From NCBI RefSeq assembly GCF_002252445.1, contig NZ_NNRJ01000009.1, positions 62,001-126,000 on the forward strand: a stretch of DNA of 64,000 nt, written 5' to 3'. Source of the stretch: Brucella thiophenivorans. GTDB lineage: Bacteria; Pseudomonadota; Alphaproteobacteria; Rhizobiales; Rhizobiaceae. The position numbers and the translations under genes are program-made. Shown here piece by piece: positions 1-8,863 of the stretch. The first letter of the stretch is position 1. Each line of letters starts with the position of its first letter. The notes beneath the pieces were generated by a model. The model made no database searches. It worked only from the letters and a program-made list of their open reading frames with translations, and was not told the DNA's origin.

Positions 1-152
1 AGCGGAACACCGACATCCTGCTCCAACGCGCTGACTTGCCGCGAAATAGCTGATTGCGACAGATGCAATGTCTGTGCGGCATGGGTGAATGACCCTGCTT
101 CCGCAGCAGCATGAAAAATACGCAGTTTGTCCCAATCAAGCGGTGCGACCAC
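1..152 (-). CDS. vtlR: LysR-family regulator, N-terminal part only (LsrB/VtlR type)
   Basis: Only the first ~50 codons lie in the window; the gene runs off the left edge. The start is taken as GTG at 150-152, preceded by a strong AGGGGGAG ribosome site. The peptide begins VVAPLDWDKLRIFHAAAEAG and continues through a helix-turn-helix (SFTHAAQTLHLSQSAISRQV), the hallmark of LysR regulators. It starts 15 bases after the trxB stop, so the two genes are probably cotranscribed. A LysR gene of this N-terminal sequence behind trxB is the arrangement of rhizobial lsrB and Brucella vtlR, which act in oxidative-stress, LPS and sRNA control. The family call is sure; the specific name rests on context and N-terminal wording. 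Confidence 0.8.
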   Translation of the reverse strand, partial: MVAPLDWDKLRIFHAAAEAGSFTHAAQTLHLSQSAISRQVSALEQDVGVP

Positions 153-167
153 GTTCTCCCCCTATCT

Positions 168-1142
168 TTACTCCGCAGCTTCGTGCAGCGGTTCCTGTGC
201 AGCCAACCAGCGCTCGGATTCAAGCGCTGCCATGCAGCCCATACCGGCGGCGGTCACTGCCTGCCGGTAAATATCGTCGGTGACGTCGCCAGCAGCGTAA
301 ATACCCGGCACGTCGGTCGCGGTCGAATCGGGCGCCGTCCAAAGATAGCCGTTTGGCTTCTGCTTAAGCTTGCCCTCGAACAAGGAAACAGCAGGCGCAT
401 GGCCAATGGCAACAAATACGCCATGGGTTTCAAGCTCACTCAATTCGCCCGTTGCGATATTCTTGAGACGAACACCGGTTACAGTCGCGCCCATGGGCGG
501 CTTTGCCTGCGTGCCAAGGATTTCATCGATCACGCTGTTCCAGACCACTTTGACGTTTTCACGCGAAAGCAGACGATCCTGCATAATCTTTTCAGCGCGG
601 AACCCTTCACGGCGATGCACGATGGTTACACTTTTTGCGATATGCGAAAGATAGAGCGCTTCTTCGACTGCCGTATTGCCGCCACCGACCACAACAACAT
701 CCTTGCCGCGATAGAAGAAGCCGTCGCACGTGGCACAGGCCGAAACGCCGCCACCCATAAAGGTCTGTTCGCTCTCAAGGCCAAGCCACTTGGCTTGCGC
801 ACCGGTTGCGATAATCAGCGCATCACAGGTGTAAATAGTACCCGAATCGGCAATCAGGCGGAACGGACGCGTTGTCGTTTCAACTTCAGTAATGATGTCA
901 TACACGATTTCCGTGCCGACATTCTGCGCCTGTGTTGCCATCTGATCCATCATCCACGGGCCCTGCACAGGCTCGGCATAGCCCGGATAATTTTCCACGT
1001 CAGTGGTGATCATCAACTGACCACCTTGCTGCAGACCAGTAATAATGATCGGCTTGAGCATCGCACGCGCTGCATAAATCGCCGCCGTGTAACCTGCCGG
1101 ACCTGAGCCGATAATGATGACGGGCGCATGACGCTGTGACAT
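168..1142 (-). CDS. trxB: thioredoxin reductase (NADPH)
   Basis: This 324-residue flavoprotein transfers electrons from NADPH through FAD to thioredoxin in the cytoplasm. The FAD-binding GSGPAG loop is at residues 12-17, the redox-active CATC pair at 136-139 and the NADPH-binding GGGNTAVE loop at about 153-160, in the order expected of low-molecular-weight bacterial TrxB. Its length matches the family (about 320). It precedes the LysR gene by 15 bases on the same strand, which suggests a redox-linked operon. The intergenic stretch upstream (to about 1400) is shared with trkH, which is transcribed the other way. Confidence 0.97.
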   Translation of the reverse strand: MSQRHAPVIIIGSGPAGYTAAIYAARAMLKPIIITGLQQGGQLMITTDVENYPGYAEPVQGPWMMDQMATQAQNVGTEIVYDIITEVETTTRPFRLIADSGTIYTCDALIIATGAQAKWLGLESEQTFMGGGVSACATCDGFFYRGKDVVVVGGGNTAVEEALYLSHIAKSVTIVHRREGFRAEKIMQDRLLSRENVKVVWNSVIDEILGTQAKPPMGATVTGVRLKNIATGELSELETHGVFVAIGHAPAVSLFEGKLKQKPNGYLWTAPDSTATDVPGIYAAGDVTDDIYRQAVTAAGMGCMAALESERWLAAQEPLHEAAE

Positions 1143-1400
1143 GGGATAGTTCTCCGGTCCAAAAATCGATTTAACGCGGACATATCGCTTGGTAGAATCG
1201 CTTTCGCGCTCAGTTTTGCCAATGCCCTGATATTATGGCCAAGTTAGGTCCGCGAACCTGCCTTTGCAAGGTTTGAGCCACGTTTGCCATCGGTCGCCCA
1301 CAGCTTGTCGTCGTTAAGCACAGCGATACACGATACCCACATTGCGGCTGGCAAATTCCCGCGTTAAACAAACATAATAGACTGCTGCTTTCAAAATTCG
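1143..1400. other. divergent promoter region between trxB and trkH
   Basis: About 260 bases without a convincing gene separate the outward-reading trxB and trkH. It must hold the promoters of both. I see no strong hairpin or operator here. The trkH reading frame is open back to a stop at 1365-1367, so part of the right end may be coding (see trkH). Confidence 0.5.
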
Positions 1401-1460
1401 CTGGAGCCGACCGCCATTTACAAGACTGTCGCCAATATCTGTGCGCGTTTCGGCCTCGTA

Positions 1461-2861
1461 ATGGCTGTAGCCATGCTGCTCCCTGCGGCTATCGATCTGC
1501 GTGATGGCAGCGACGACTGGCTGATTTTTGTGCGCTCCGCTGCCGCCACCGGCGCGCTGTCCGCGCTTATCCTGCTTGCAACACAAAACCAGAATACACG
1601 ATTCACGCCGCGCTTGGGTTTTCTGCTCACCGCCTGTCTGTGGCTAACCGCAAGTTTCTTGGGTTCGATCCCGCTCTATTTTTCACATCTGCCAATCAGC
1701 TATGCGACGGCATTCTTTGAAGCCATGTCGGGCGTAACCTCCACGGGGGCTACGGCGCTTACCGGACTTGACGATATGCAGCGCGGCATTTTGCTCTGGC
1801 GCTCGCTTTTGTGCTGGATCGGTGGTGTCGGCTTCATCGGCTTGGCGCTTTTGATGCTGCCTTCGCTGCGCGCAGGCGGTTTGGCGCTTTTTCATATGGA
1901 AAACTCAGACAAATCGGAAAAGATTTTGCCGCGTATGAACCAGATCGCGCTTGGCATCATCCTCGCCTATTTAAGTCTCACCGCCGCCTGTATGATTGCT
2001 TACTTTGCAGTTGGCATGAGCATATTCGATGCCGTCAATCATGGCCTTGCAACCGTCGCGACCGCTGGCTTCTCGACTCATGACAATTCATTCGGTTATT
2101 ACGAAGGCAATCAGATGCTCTTGGTGGTTTCGACGGTCTTCATGATGCTGTCAGCCCTGCCCTTCGTGCTTTACATTAAGGCATTCATGCCGCGCCGCAC
2201 CGAATTGCTGAAAGACCCGCAGGTGAAGCTCTTCTTCACCATCGTCATCGGGTTCAGCTTCATTCTCGCCATCGTTTTGCAGGCAAACACGCATATACCC
2301 TTCGGCGATGCGCTGATTTCAGCCTCATTCCACTTCGTATCGGTGATTACGACCACAGGCTTTACCATAGAGGACTACTCCCTGTGGGGCCCGCCAGCCA
2401 TCGGCATTTTCTTCCTCGCATCCTTCTTGGGCGGCTGCGCGGGCTCGACATCGGGCGGCATCAAGATGAACCGCCTCATCATTCTGTGGAGCCTGACACA
2501 AGCCAATCTCGCACGCCTTGTCATGCCGCACGCGGTTATCAAAATCCGCTACGGCTCTTCGGAAGTATCGGGCGAGATCGCGCAGAATGTTTTGCTCTAT
2601 CTGTTTCTCTACATTGCATCGCTGGTGATCGGTGCAGTTTTGCTGGCTTCACTTGGGCTTGATTTCGTCTCGGCTTTCACGGGTGCATTGACGGCGCTAT
2701 CCAATGTTGGCCCGGGATTTGGCGATACAATCGGCCCGGTCGGCAATTTCTCGACAATCGACGACCCTGCACTTTGGGTACTCTCATTTCTGATGCTGGT
2801 CGGTCGTCTTGAGCTTGTGACCGTATTTATCCTGTTCACACGCACTTTCTGGATGCGCTAA
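1461..2861 (+). CDS. trkH: TrkH/KtrB-family potassium uptake protein
   Basis: Membrane subunit of a Trk-type K+ uptake system. Four pore-loop repeats with the selectivity-filter glycines can be read: GVTSTGATAL, ATVATAGFSTHDNS, SVITTTGFTIEDY and ALSNVGPGFGDT, separated by pairs of hydrophobic helices. It has 466 residues from ATG 1461, slightly shorter than typical TrkH (about 480). The first ATG falls inside the first hydrophobic helix, and the frame is open upstream to 1368 (residues LEPTAIYKTVANICARFGLV from a CTG at 1401), so the true start may be a rare codon upstream. No trkA partner is nearby. The family call is certain; the start is not. Confidence 0.93.
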   Translation: MAVAMLLPAAIDLRDGSDDWLIFVRSAAATGALSALILLATQNQNTRFTPRLGFLLTACLWLTASFLGSIPLYFSHLPISYATAFFEAMSGVTSTGATALTGLDDMQRGILLWRSLLCWIGGVGFIGLALLMLPSLRAGGLALFHMENSDKSEKILPRMNQIALGIILAYLSLTAACMIAYFAVGMSIFDAVNHGLATVATAGFSTHDNSFGYYEGNQMLLVVSTVFMMLSALPFVLYIKAFMPRRTELLKDPQVKLFFTIVIGFSFILAIVLQANTHIPFGDALISASFHFVSVITTTGFTIEDYSLWGPPAIGIFFLASFLGGCAGSTSGGIKMNRLIILWSLTQANLARLVMPHAVIKIRYGSSEVSGEIAQNVLLYLFLYIASLVIGAVLLASLGLDFVSAFTGALTALSNVGPGFGDTIGPVGNFSTIDDPALWVLSFLMLVGRLELVTVFILFTRTFWMR

Positions 2862-2956
2862 CACCTCTATAGGCAGTTTACATCGTGTCATTTCTTTTGG
2901 TATGAGCAGGATTAGATTGCGCTACAGTGGCGCTGAATGTTTTATTATTACGCCTG

Positions 2957-2970
2957 AATGAAATTTCATT
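2957..2970. promoter_or_regulatory. 14-bp perfect palindrome before the Lrp gene
   Basis: AATGAAATTTCATT is a perfect two-fold palindrome ending 16 bases before the Lrp start and just ahead of its GGAG ribosome site. Lrp/AsnC regulators commonly bind AT-rich palindromes and repress their own gene, so it is a plausible autoregulatory site; this role is inference. Confidence 0.5.
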
Positions 2971-2986
2971 GCGCGCGGAGTTTTAT

Positions 2987-3457
2987 ATGCCGATCAAGGC
3001 CGACCTGGACGACATCGATTGGAAAATCCTTCGGGAGCTCCAGAACAACGGGCGCATTACAAATGTCGAGCTCGCCGAACGCGTCGGCATCTCTGCTCCT
3101 CCCTGCCTGCGTCGTGTGCGCAAGCTGGAGGAAAGTGGCGTCATTCGCGGTTATCGCGCAATCCTCAACGGCAACACACTGGGCCAGGATCTGGTGGCAT
3201 TTTGTTCGGTAGGTCTGCATCGACAGGCCGATGCTGATCTCAAGGCCTTTGCCGAAAAGACCAAGCAATGGCCGCTGGTACGCCGCGCATGGATGGTGTC
3301 GGGCGAATCCGACTTTCTGCTGCATTGCGTTGCACGCGATCTGAACACATTCCAGACCTTCGTCATCGAAGAACTGACCGCCACGCCCAATGTGGATTCG
3401 GTGCGCACAGCACTGACAATTCGTCCGGTTAAGGACGAACCACTGATGATTCTCTAA
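2987..3457 (+). CDS. Lrp/AsnC-family transcriptional regulator
   Basis: A 156-residue feast/famine regulator. The N-terminal helix-turn-helix is clear (DDIDWKILRELQNNGRITNV, then ELAERVGISAPPCLRRVRKL), followed by the RAM ligand-binding domain (to about residue 150) that binds amino acids and drives oligomer formation. The start at ATG 2987 is chosen over an earlier in-frame codon because GGAG sits 6 bases upstream and the protein then begins at the usual family position (MPIKADLDDID). The adjacent palindrome suggests autoregulation. It lies 125 bases behind trkH, on the same strand. The ligand and regulon cannot be told from sequence. Confidence 0.93.
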   Translation: MPIKADLDDIDWKILRELQNNGRITNVELAERVGISAPPCLRRVRKLEESGVIRGYRAILNGNTLGQDLVAFCSVGLHRQADADLKAFAEKTKQWPLVRRAWMVSGESDFLLHCVARDLNTFQTFVIEELTATPNVDSVRTALTIRPVKDEPLMIL

Positions 3458-3511
3458 GCATGTTTCCCCAAAGTGGGATCCGGTTTTGGGATAAAGACAT
3501 GCGCAAAAACA
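3458..3511. repeat. palindromic intergenic repeat, family 1 (CCGGTTTT type), copy 1
   Basis: Outer arms GCATGT (3458-3463) and ACATGC (3497-3502) enclose the core AAAGTGGGATCCGGTTTT. Related copies occur at 21527, 32903, 35660, 46206 and 55993. It sits between the convergent Lrp and wadC genes and could act as a bidirectional terminator. Confidence 0.85.
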
Positions 3512-3521
3512 AAGAATCGAA

Positions 3522-4586
3522 CTACTTGCTACAAAAAACCCGCTCGTAAACTGCGCTGATTGCTTCAGCCTCTTTTTCGAGCGGGAATGTATTGCGCACA
3601 TGTGCCAGTGCGTTTTCGCCATGACGTTCAGCCATGGCAGGATCGGCAAGATAAGGCTCGACTGCATCGCGCAGCGCATCACCATCGCCTGCCGCAACGA
3701 AACTGCCCGTACCATCGACGATCATTTCAGCATAAGCACCGGCATCACTTGCAACCACGGCGGTTTTTGAAGCCATGGCTTCAAGCGGTGTGAGGCCAAA
3801 ACCTTCATTGCGCGATGGCGCAACATAAAGCGTCAACCGCCGATACCAGATGCGCACATCCGGCACTTCACCAAGAATACGTATACGATCCTGTAATCCC
3901 GCAGCAGCAATGCGCACTTTCAGATCATCCTCGAATGCCTGATGTTCAGAAGTCGTGCGGCCTGTAATAATTGCCGTCCATTGTGGATATTTCGGCAGAA
4001 GCGCAATCATCGCATCAACAAACAGATCGGTACCCTTAGAATGGCGCACGCGGCCAAAACAGCCAATCGCATATTGTCCGGGCAGGCCTGATGCGCTGAA
4101 CTGATCTTCTTCGCCAACAGGCGGATGAAACCGCTCCAGATCAACGCCATGCATGATGACCTGATGTGGCACTTCAAGAAAGCTTCCCGAACGACCACTG
4201 GTAGCGATCACCGCATTCATGCGGCGGATCAGCCATTTGGTGAAAGGCTTGTGATGACGCTGGGCAGCGGAGGTAAAGACCAGTCGCAGCTTCATGCGCA
4301 GCACATCGCGCATAAAAACACCGGCCAGCATTTCAATATTGCGACGCGCATGCCAGATGCGAAAACGTCGCTTTAAAGGTTTTCGCCAGAATGAGAAGAT
4401 AGCTGTACCGCCAAGATGCGGCAGGCTGTCGGGCAATCCCGGCCCCATTGTAGCAATGCCCAATCCCTTTGCACGTTGCAAAGGGATAAGCTGCACGATG
4501 GTTGAGGTCACACCGGAAAGGCGGCGCTTGAAATTGGGCGCTACAACCTCAACCTCTTCAACGGGAACTGACACGTTTAGTCTCAA
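3522..4586 (-). CDS. wadC: LPS core glycosyltransferase, family GT4 (WadC/LpcC type)
   Basis: A 354-residue GT-B glycosyltransferase. Near the N-terminus is the acceptor-side motif [20 protein letters not shown], characteristic of the rhizobial LpcC/LpsB core mannosyltransferases, and near residue 260 the nucleotide-sugar EX7E motif in [12 protein letters not shown]. The Brucella homologue WadC adds a mannose to the lipopolysaccharide core lateral branch, at the cytoplasmic face of the inner membrane. Its start overlaps the greA stop by 4 bases, so it is translationally coupled to greA. The family call is firm; the sugar specificity is taken from homologues. A different core sugar transferase is the main alternative. 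Confidence 0.85.
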   Translation of the reverse strand: MRLNVSVPVEEVEVVAPNFKRRLSGVTSTIVQLIPLQRAKGLGIATMGPGLPDSLPHLGGTAIFSFWRKPLKRRFRIWHARRNIEMLAGVFMRDVLRMKLRLVFTSAAQRHHKPFTKWLIRRMNAVIATSGRSGSFLEVPHQVIMHGVDLERFHPPVGEEDQFSASGLPGQYAIGCFGRVRHSKGTDLFVDAMIALLPKYPQWTAIITGRTTSEHQAFEDDLKVRIAAAGLQDRIRILGEVPDVRIWYRRLTLYVAPSRNEGFGLTPLEAMASKTAVVASDAGAYAEMIVDGTGSFVAAGDGDALRDAVEPYLADPAMAERHGENALAHVRNTFPLEKEAEAISAVYERVFCSK

Positions 4587-5056
4587 ACGTATTTAAGCCC
4601 AAGAATCTCGTATGAACGCGAACCGCCCGGTGCATTGACCTCGATGGTATCGCCTTCACCCTTGCCAATCAGCGCACGCGCAATCGGCGACGAGATGGAT
4701 ATGCGGCCTTCCTTCACGTCAGCTTCCTGATCGCCAACGATCTGATAGACTTTTTCTTCTTCGGTATCTTCATCAATCAATGTGACTGTTGCACCGAACT
4801 TGATCTTGTCACCAGAAAGCTTGGTGACATCAATAACTTCTGCGCGACCAACCAACTCTTCCAGCTCGTTAATACGGCCTTCATTCAGGCTCTGCGCTTC
4901 TTTAGCGGCATGATATTCAGCGTTTTCAGAAAGATCGCCATGCGCACGCGCTTCGGCAATTGCCTCAATAATCCGCGGGCGTTCATTTTGCTGACGCGTG
5001 CGAAGTTCTTCTTTAAGGTTCTCGAAACCGCGAGGGGTCATAGGGAACTTTTCCAT
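4583..5056 (-). CDS. greA: transcription elongation factor GreA
   Basis: A 157-residue factor that rescues backtracked RNA polymerase by stimulating transcript cleavage. The N-terminal coiled coil carries the family signature ([20 protein letters not shown]), and the C-terminal FKBP-like domain follows ([20 protein letters not shown]). The start at 5056 gives the standard length (about 158) with AAGGA upstream; two in-frame starts further up would add residues absent from the family. It is the first gene of a two-gene unit with wadC. Confidence 0.96.
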   Translation of the reverse strand: MEKFPMTPRGFENLKEELRTRQQNERPRIIEAIAEARAHGDLSENAEYHAAKEAQSLNEGRINELEELVGRAEVIDVTKLSGDKIKFGATVTLIDEDTEEEKVYQIVGDQEADVKEGRISISSPIARALIGKGEGDTIEVNAPGGSRSYEILGLKYV

Positions 5057-5194
5057 ACCCAGTCCAGTCCTTTCCATCGCCCGCCGCACTTCCGTTCAGG
5101 ACAAGCGCGACGGCATTTTAATTGCCCGCCTGATCCTGCACCACAACTGAAACAGGATACCCAACCGGGGGTAGATCACCCGCCGATACACAAA

Positions 5195-5236
5195 AAGAAA
5201 ACGGTCCCTGAAGCGCAGGCTCCAGAACCGTTAAAA
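5195..5236 (-). terminator. terminator of the DUF1176 gene
   Basis: Read on the minus strand, AACGGT (5232-5227) pairs with ACCGTT (5205-5200), with further pairing of CTGGAG and CTTCAG inside, followed by TTCTTTTTG. It lies between the DUF1176 gene and greA, so it would end DUF1176 transcripts. Confidence 0.7.
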
Positions 5237-5319
5237 TAACATTCCAAGAACTATAGCATTTTCAATGGCCATTTCACGAACAAAAATTTTAGCCTGTTAA
5301 TTATGCTCAACGATAGCTG

Positions 5320-6375
5320 CTATTTTGCTGGAACGGGCCAGGTTGCAGGCCATTTTTCAGGTCCACCATCGTAATTGCCATCGCAATCGCCTTTAGATCG
5401 CTCTTCGACCAACACAAGACGCACTTTCCCGTTCACATCATCAATGGCTTTCCAGACATCATAAGTGCCGCAATCACCAATGCCACGGCCTTTGAAAAAG
5501 GCAGTTAAGGTCTTGTTTGCCTGTGACCAGTCGATATTCCATGCCTGATCCGTTGTCGTCGGACCATCATCGGAAATGGTTGGCAATGAAATTGGAACAA
5601 TCTGGTCATCATTCTGACTATAGAAGACATAAGACTGATTATAGGCTCCCGGAGAACCGCATGGCATCGCGATCAGCTTGAGACCATCGGCGATTTTTGC
5701 CTCAAAACCACCGCCCGTCCTGAACGAATCACCATCTGATAAGCCACAAACCCCATTCTCGTCGCTAAAATCTGTGCGGATTGCTTGCGGCAACTGATCA
5801 ATGGCGGTGATCAGTGTCACCTCTGGCGCAGATGGTGCAGGCTTGGTGCCCTTCGCCTGCAATGCATCGACCGTTCCTGCACGCGATTGCTGCTCATCCA
5901 TGTAAATCAGGCCGCCGACAAATCCCGACAACGAATAATTGGAGGTTTTGCCCGCAAATTTGAGTTGCAGTTTCTGCCCATTGCGCATCGTGTCCATCAG
6001 TTTAGTAACTGCGGCTGCATCCGTATAGGTGAGCTGGCTATCCTCCAGTTTCAACGCCGACACTGCGACGCTTAGCGCTGGTTTACCATCAATCGAAATG
6101 TCGATGCTTCCCGATAGTTTCGCGGGGTCAATATAAAAAAGCTGAAGCTCCGGCTTTGCGCCAACGGCACGAGAGCGATAAATGCCAAACCCCGGAGCAC
6201 CTTCGCTGGCAACAGGACTAAGAGTCAAAGTACAATTCTGCGCAAAATCACACATCACAGCAGTATCGCGGATCTGCTTGTACGCTGCTTGCGAAATGCC
6301 CGCTCCATACAGCAACGATGCCGCCGCTGCACTCGCCAGCAAGATTGCTCTCATTTTGCATTTTGGAAAAATCAT
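5320..6375 (-). CDS. DUF1176 family exported protein
   Basis: 351 residues starting at ATG 6375, which has GAGGAG 7 bases upstream. The N-terminus is a signal peptide (MRAILLASAAAASLLYGAG, cleaved near SQAA), so the protein is periplasmic. Cysteines are scattered in pairs (CDFAQNC, GVCGLSDGD, IAMPCGS, GDCGTYDVW, KGDCDGNYD), pointing to disulfide bonds. The DUF1176 call rests on overall layout: an N-terminal section about a stimulus-like CDF...C pair and a C-terminal GDCG block. No biochemical role is known. It is a single gene with its own terminator, divergent from the following transporter. Confidence 0.75.
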   Translation of the reverse strand: MIFPKCKMRAILLASAAAASLLYGAGISQAAYKQIRDTAVMCDFAQNCTLTLSPVASEGAPGFGIYRSRAVGAKPELQLFYIDPAKLSGSIDISIDGKPALSVAVSALKLEDSQLTYTDAAAVTKLMDTMRNGQKLQLKFAGKTSNYSLSGFVGGLIYMDEQQSRAGTVDALQAKGTKPAPSAPEVTLITAIDQLPQAIRTDFSDENGVCGLSDGDSFRTGGGFEAKIADGLKLIAMPCGSPGAYNQSYVFYSQNDDQIVPISLPTISDDGPTTTDQAWNIDWSQANKTLTAFFKGRGIGDCGTYDVWKAIDDVNGKVRLVLVEERSKGDCDGNYDGGPEKWPATWPVPAK

Positions 6376-6489
6376 CGACGACTCCTCAACGGGTGGGCTT
6401 GCCGAGACCTCATCATATTTTCTATAGCATGGCCATCCCGAAAACATGACGCGGATCAATGCGGGCATATCGGGGCGAGGCAATCAATC

Positions 6490-7392
6490 ATGACGCGTGT
6501 GCAGGCAAATCTACTCCTTCTTCTGGCCGGTGTTATTTGGGGCATGGGCTTTGTGGCACAATCGACCGCCATGGCCAGCATTGGCCCGTTCTTTTTCATC
6601 GGCGTCCGTTCAGCCATTGCCGCCGTTAGCGTTTTGCCTTGGTCAATTGCCGAAGGACGGCGTTCATCCCATAAGCTTCAACGCTCGAACTATCTGTTTT
6701 TCATGCTTGTCGGTGCTTGCTTGTTTACAGGCCTCATCCTGCAACAGATCGGCCTCATCACCACCTCCGTCACCAATGCCGGCTTTCTCACCGGACTTTA
6801 TGTCGTCATGGTGCCGGTGATGGGTGTAACCATTTTTAGAAATTGGCCGCATCCGATTATTTGGCCAAGCGCTGCAGCCTGTCTTATCGGCATATTTCTT
6901 TTATCAGGTGGCAAGCTGAGCGCGCTTAAACAAGGCGACTGGCTGGTGATTTGCGGCGCATTGTTCTGGGCCATGCAGGTTTTGCTCATTAGCCGCGCCA
7001 ATCGTGCGGGACGCCCTATCACACTCAGTTGCATACAATTTGCGACCGCCGCAGTTGCAGGACTTGTGATTGCTGCGGCGGTCGAAGACATCAACTGGAA
7101 TGCAATCGCACTAACATGGAAAGAGTTGCTGTTTACCGGCATCTTTTCATCGGGCATAGCCTTCACGCTGCAAGCCATCGGCCAGCGTTATACAACATCT
7201 GCACAGGCAGCGATTTTCCTGTCATCCGAAGCAATCTTTGCGGCGATGTTTGGCGCAATCTTCCTTGGCGACCGTTTAACCTTTATCGGCTTTATCGGTT
7301 GCGGCCTGCTATTTGCTTCCATGATGGCTGTTGAACTGGTTCCTATGTTCTGGAAAAGAAAATCAGAACCAGTCCCTGTAGCGGCAGAATAG
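6490..7392 (+). CDS. EamA/DMT-superfamily transporter
   Basis: A 300-residue inner-membrane protein with ten hydrophobic segments arranged as two EamA repeats; the first begins LLLLLAGVIWGMGFVAQ and the second LVICGALFWAMQVLLISRAN. DMT proteins of this kind export amino acids or other small metabolites, but the substrate cannot be read from sequence. ATG 6490 is preceded by GGGCGAGG and starts just before the first helix. The stop abuts that of the convergent DUF486 gene. Confidence 0.88.
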   Translation: MTRVQANLLLLLAGVIWGMGFVAQSTAMASIGPFFFIGVRSAIAAVSVLPWSIAEGRRSSHKLQRSNYLFFMLVGACLFTGLILQQIGLITTSVTNAGFLTGLYVVMVPVMGVTIFRNWPHPIIWPSAAACLIGIFLLSGGKLSALKQGDWLVICGALFWAMQVLLISRANRAGRPITLSCIQFATAAVAGLVIAAAVEDINWNAIALTWKELLFTGIFSSGIAFTLQAIGQRYTTSAQAAIFLSSEAIFAAMFGAIFLGDRLTFIGFIGCGLLFASMMAVELVPMFWKRKSEPVPVAAE

Positions 7393-7743
7393 CTAACCTC
7401 GGAAAATAAGAGCAGCGCCACCGGCAATCAGCGCAAAACCAAACACATGATTCCAGGTGAAAGCTTCTTTGAGATAGAAGATCGAAAACAGGCTAAAAAT
7501 CACCAATGTGATGACTTCCTGCATCGTCTTAAGCTGCGCTGCTGAATACACCTCATGTCCGATACGATTGGCAGGCACCGCCAGAAAATATTCGAACAGC
7601 GCGATACCCCAACTGATGAAAATGACCGTCACCAGCGGCGTACTGGTGAACTTCAAATGCCCGTACCAGGCAAAAGTCATGAAAACATTGGAGCCGATCA
7701 GAAGCAAAATCGGCAGAACACTTGGCGATATAAGTGCTGACAT
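7393..7743 (-). CDS. DUF486 (DMT-like) small membrane protein
   Basis: A 116-residue protein with four hydrophobic helices (PSVLPILLLIGSNVFMTFAW, VTVIFISWGIALFEYFLAV, EVITLVIFSLFSIFYL, HVFGFALIAGGAALIF), one half of a DMT transporter fold. The motif TFAWYGHLKF near residue 25 is typical of DUF486. No substrate is known. Starts at ATG 7743 or at a TTG ten codons upstream; the former is placed just before the first helix. It converges on the EamA gene with no spacing, so the two share no terminator. Confidence 0.8.
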   Translation of the reverse strand: MSALISPSVLPILLLIGSNVFMTFAWYGHLKFTSTPLVTVIFISWGIALFEYFLAVPANRIGHEVYSAAQLKTMQEVITLVIFSLFSIFYLKEAFTWNHVFGFALIAGGAALIFRG

Positions 7744-7937
7744 GGAAGAAAACTTTGGGGACCGAGAGGACAATGTAGCGGCTTGGCCCGAAACCGCTGA
7801 AATATACTAACAAATAGGCATGAAGATTTTGCCAATCTTATGTCAAACAGCGGCCCGAATATCACCACAGACATTAACGCAGACACTGACTGTTCGTTTA
7901 CGCTTATGGTCTAATATGTGTTGGGGCCAGTTCCAAA

Positions 7938-8828
7938 ATGAAAGGCATGGACATGAGTTTTGCGTTGTCCAACCGCTTTCGTCGCTATGCACTTTCGGCA
8001 AGCTTTGCATTGCTTTTACTTATGGCTGGCTGTTCCGGAGATCGTCCACAACGTCCGCAGGCCGAAATCGGCAATGCCGATATAATTGTTCCACCTGCCC
8101 CCGTAGCTTCCGCCAGCACACCGCCCGAAGATCGTGTTGTTGGCCTTGCCGAAGAAATCGAAAACAATGCTCATGAGATGACAACGCGGAGCCAACCGCA
8201 ATATACTGGCGATTATGGCTTTGCTTCACCTGTGCAAAACCCGGTCAGTACCGCTGAAAACATCTATACTATGTCCAATTCAGAGGTTGCCTGCCGCACC
8301 CGGCTCAAACGCCTCGGTGTCGTCTTCACGGAAAAATCGCCCATCAATCAAAGCGGAAGCTGCCGTATCGACAACCCGATTGAAGTCAGCGGCTTCAACA
8401 GTGGTTCCATCGCCTTCAAGCCAGCCGCAACACTGAATTGTCAGGTCACAGAAGCGTTTGCGCGCTGGATCAAGGGCGATCTGCAACCATCGTCCCGCCT
8501 GCGCTATCTTTCCGGCATCAACACCATTCACAATGCTGGCGGCTATTCATGCCGCACGATGAACAATCGTCGCGGTGCCAAAATGTCGGAGCATTCTCGC
8601 GGCAACGCCATCGACGTTACGAAAATCGTCCTCAACAACGGCAAAAGCATAGTGGTACGCAAACCGGGCTTCTTCTCCTTTCGGGAGAAGGGCCTGCTCA
8701 ACAGCGTTCGTTCGGATGCCTGTGATTATTTCACTACCGTTCTTGGACCGGGCTATAACCGCGAACATGCCGACCATTTCCACTTTGACCTGATGCAGCG
8801 CCGCAGCGGTTATCGCACATGTAAATAG
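7938..8828 (+). CDS. extensin-like domain lipoprotein
   Basis: A 296-residue protein. A signal peptide ends in a lipobox (LLLMAGC, Cys about residue 32), so it should be lipid-anchored after processing by Lgt and Lsp. Residues 32-110 are low complexity. The C-terminal ~180 residues are the extensin-like domain seen in rhizobia, with conserved cysteines (EVACRTRL, GSCRIDNP, GYSCRTMNN), the SEHSRGNAIDV block and a final EHADHFHFDL. This fold resembles Zn-dependent D-Ala-D-Ala peptidases (HxxxxxxD...HxH), so a cell-wall role is possible; that is inference. Start chosen at ATG 7938; ATGs at 7947 and 7953 are alternatives. Confidence 0.85.
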   Translation: MKGMDMSFALSNRFRRYALSASFALLLLMAGCSGDRPQRPQAEIGNADIIVPPAPVASASTPPEDRVVGLAEEIENNAHEMTTRSQPQYTGDYGFASPVQNPVSTAENIYTMSNSEVACRTRLKRLGVVFTEKSPINQSGSCRIDNPIEVSGFNSGSIAFKPAATLNCQVTEAFARWIKGDLQPSSRLRYLSGINTIHNAGGYSCRTMNNRRGAKMSEHSRGNAIDVTKIVLNNGKSIVVRKPGFFSFREKGLLNSVRSDACDYFTTVLGPGYNREHADHFHFDLMQRRSGYRTCK

Positions 8829-8835
8829 ATAGCAA

Positions 8836-8859
8836 AAAGCCCGGACATATCCGGGCTTT
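8836..8859. terminator. bidirectional terminator
   Basis: AAAGCCCGG and CCGGGCTTT are perfect 9-bp arms around a 6-base loop, between the convergent extensin-like and thioesterase genes. Confidence 0.9.
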
Positions 8860-8863
8860 ATAA

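Noticed and set aside
111-1106. 331-residue plus-strand reading frame opposite trxB
   Set aside because: It is the antisense shadow of a full, well-conserved trxB; the composition is low in hydrophobic and rich in Arg/His, and no ribosome site or motif is seen.
2966-3715. 249-residue minus-strand frame opposite the Lrp gene and across the repeat
   Set aside because: It runs through the Lrp gene, a palindromic repeat and into the end of wadC; not protein-like.
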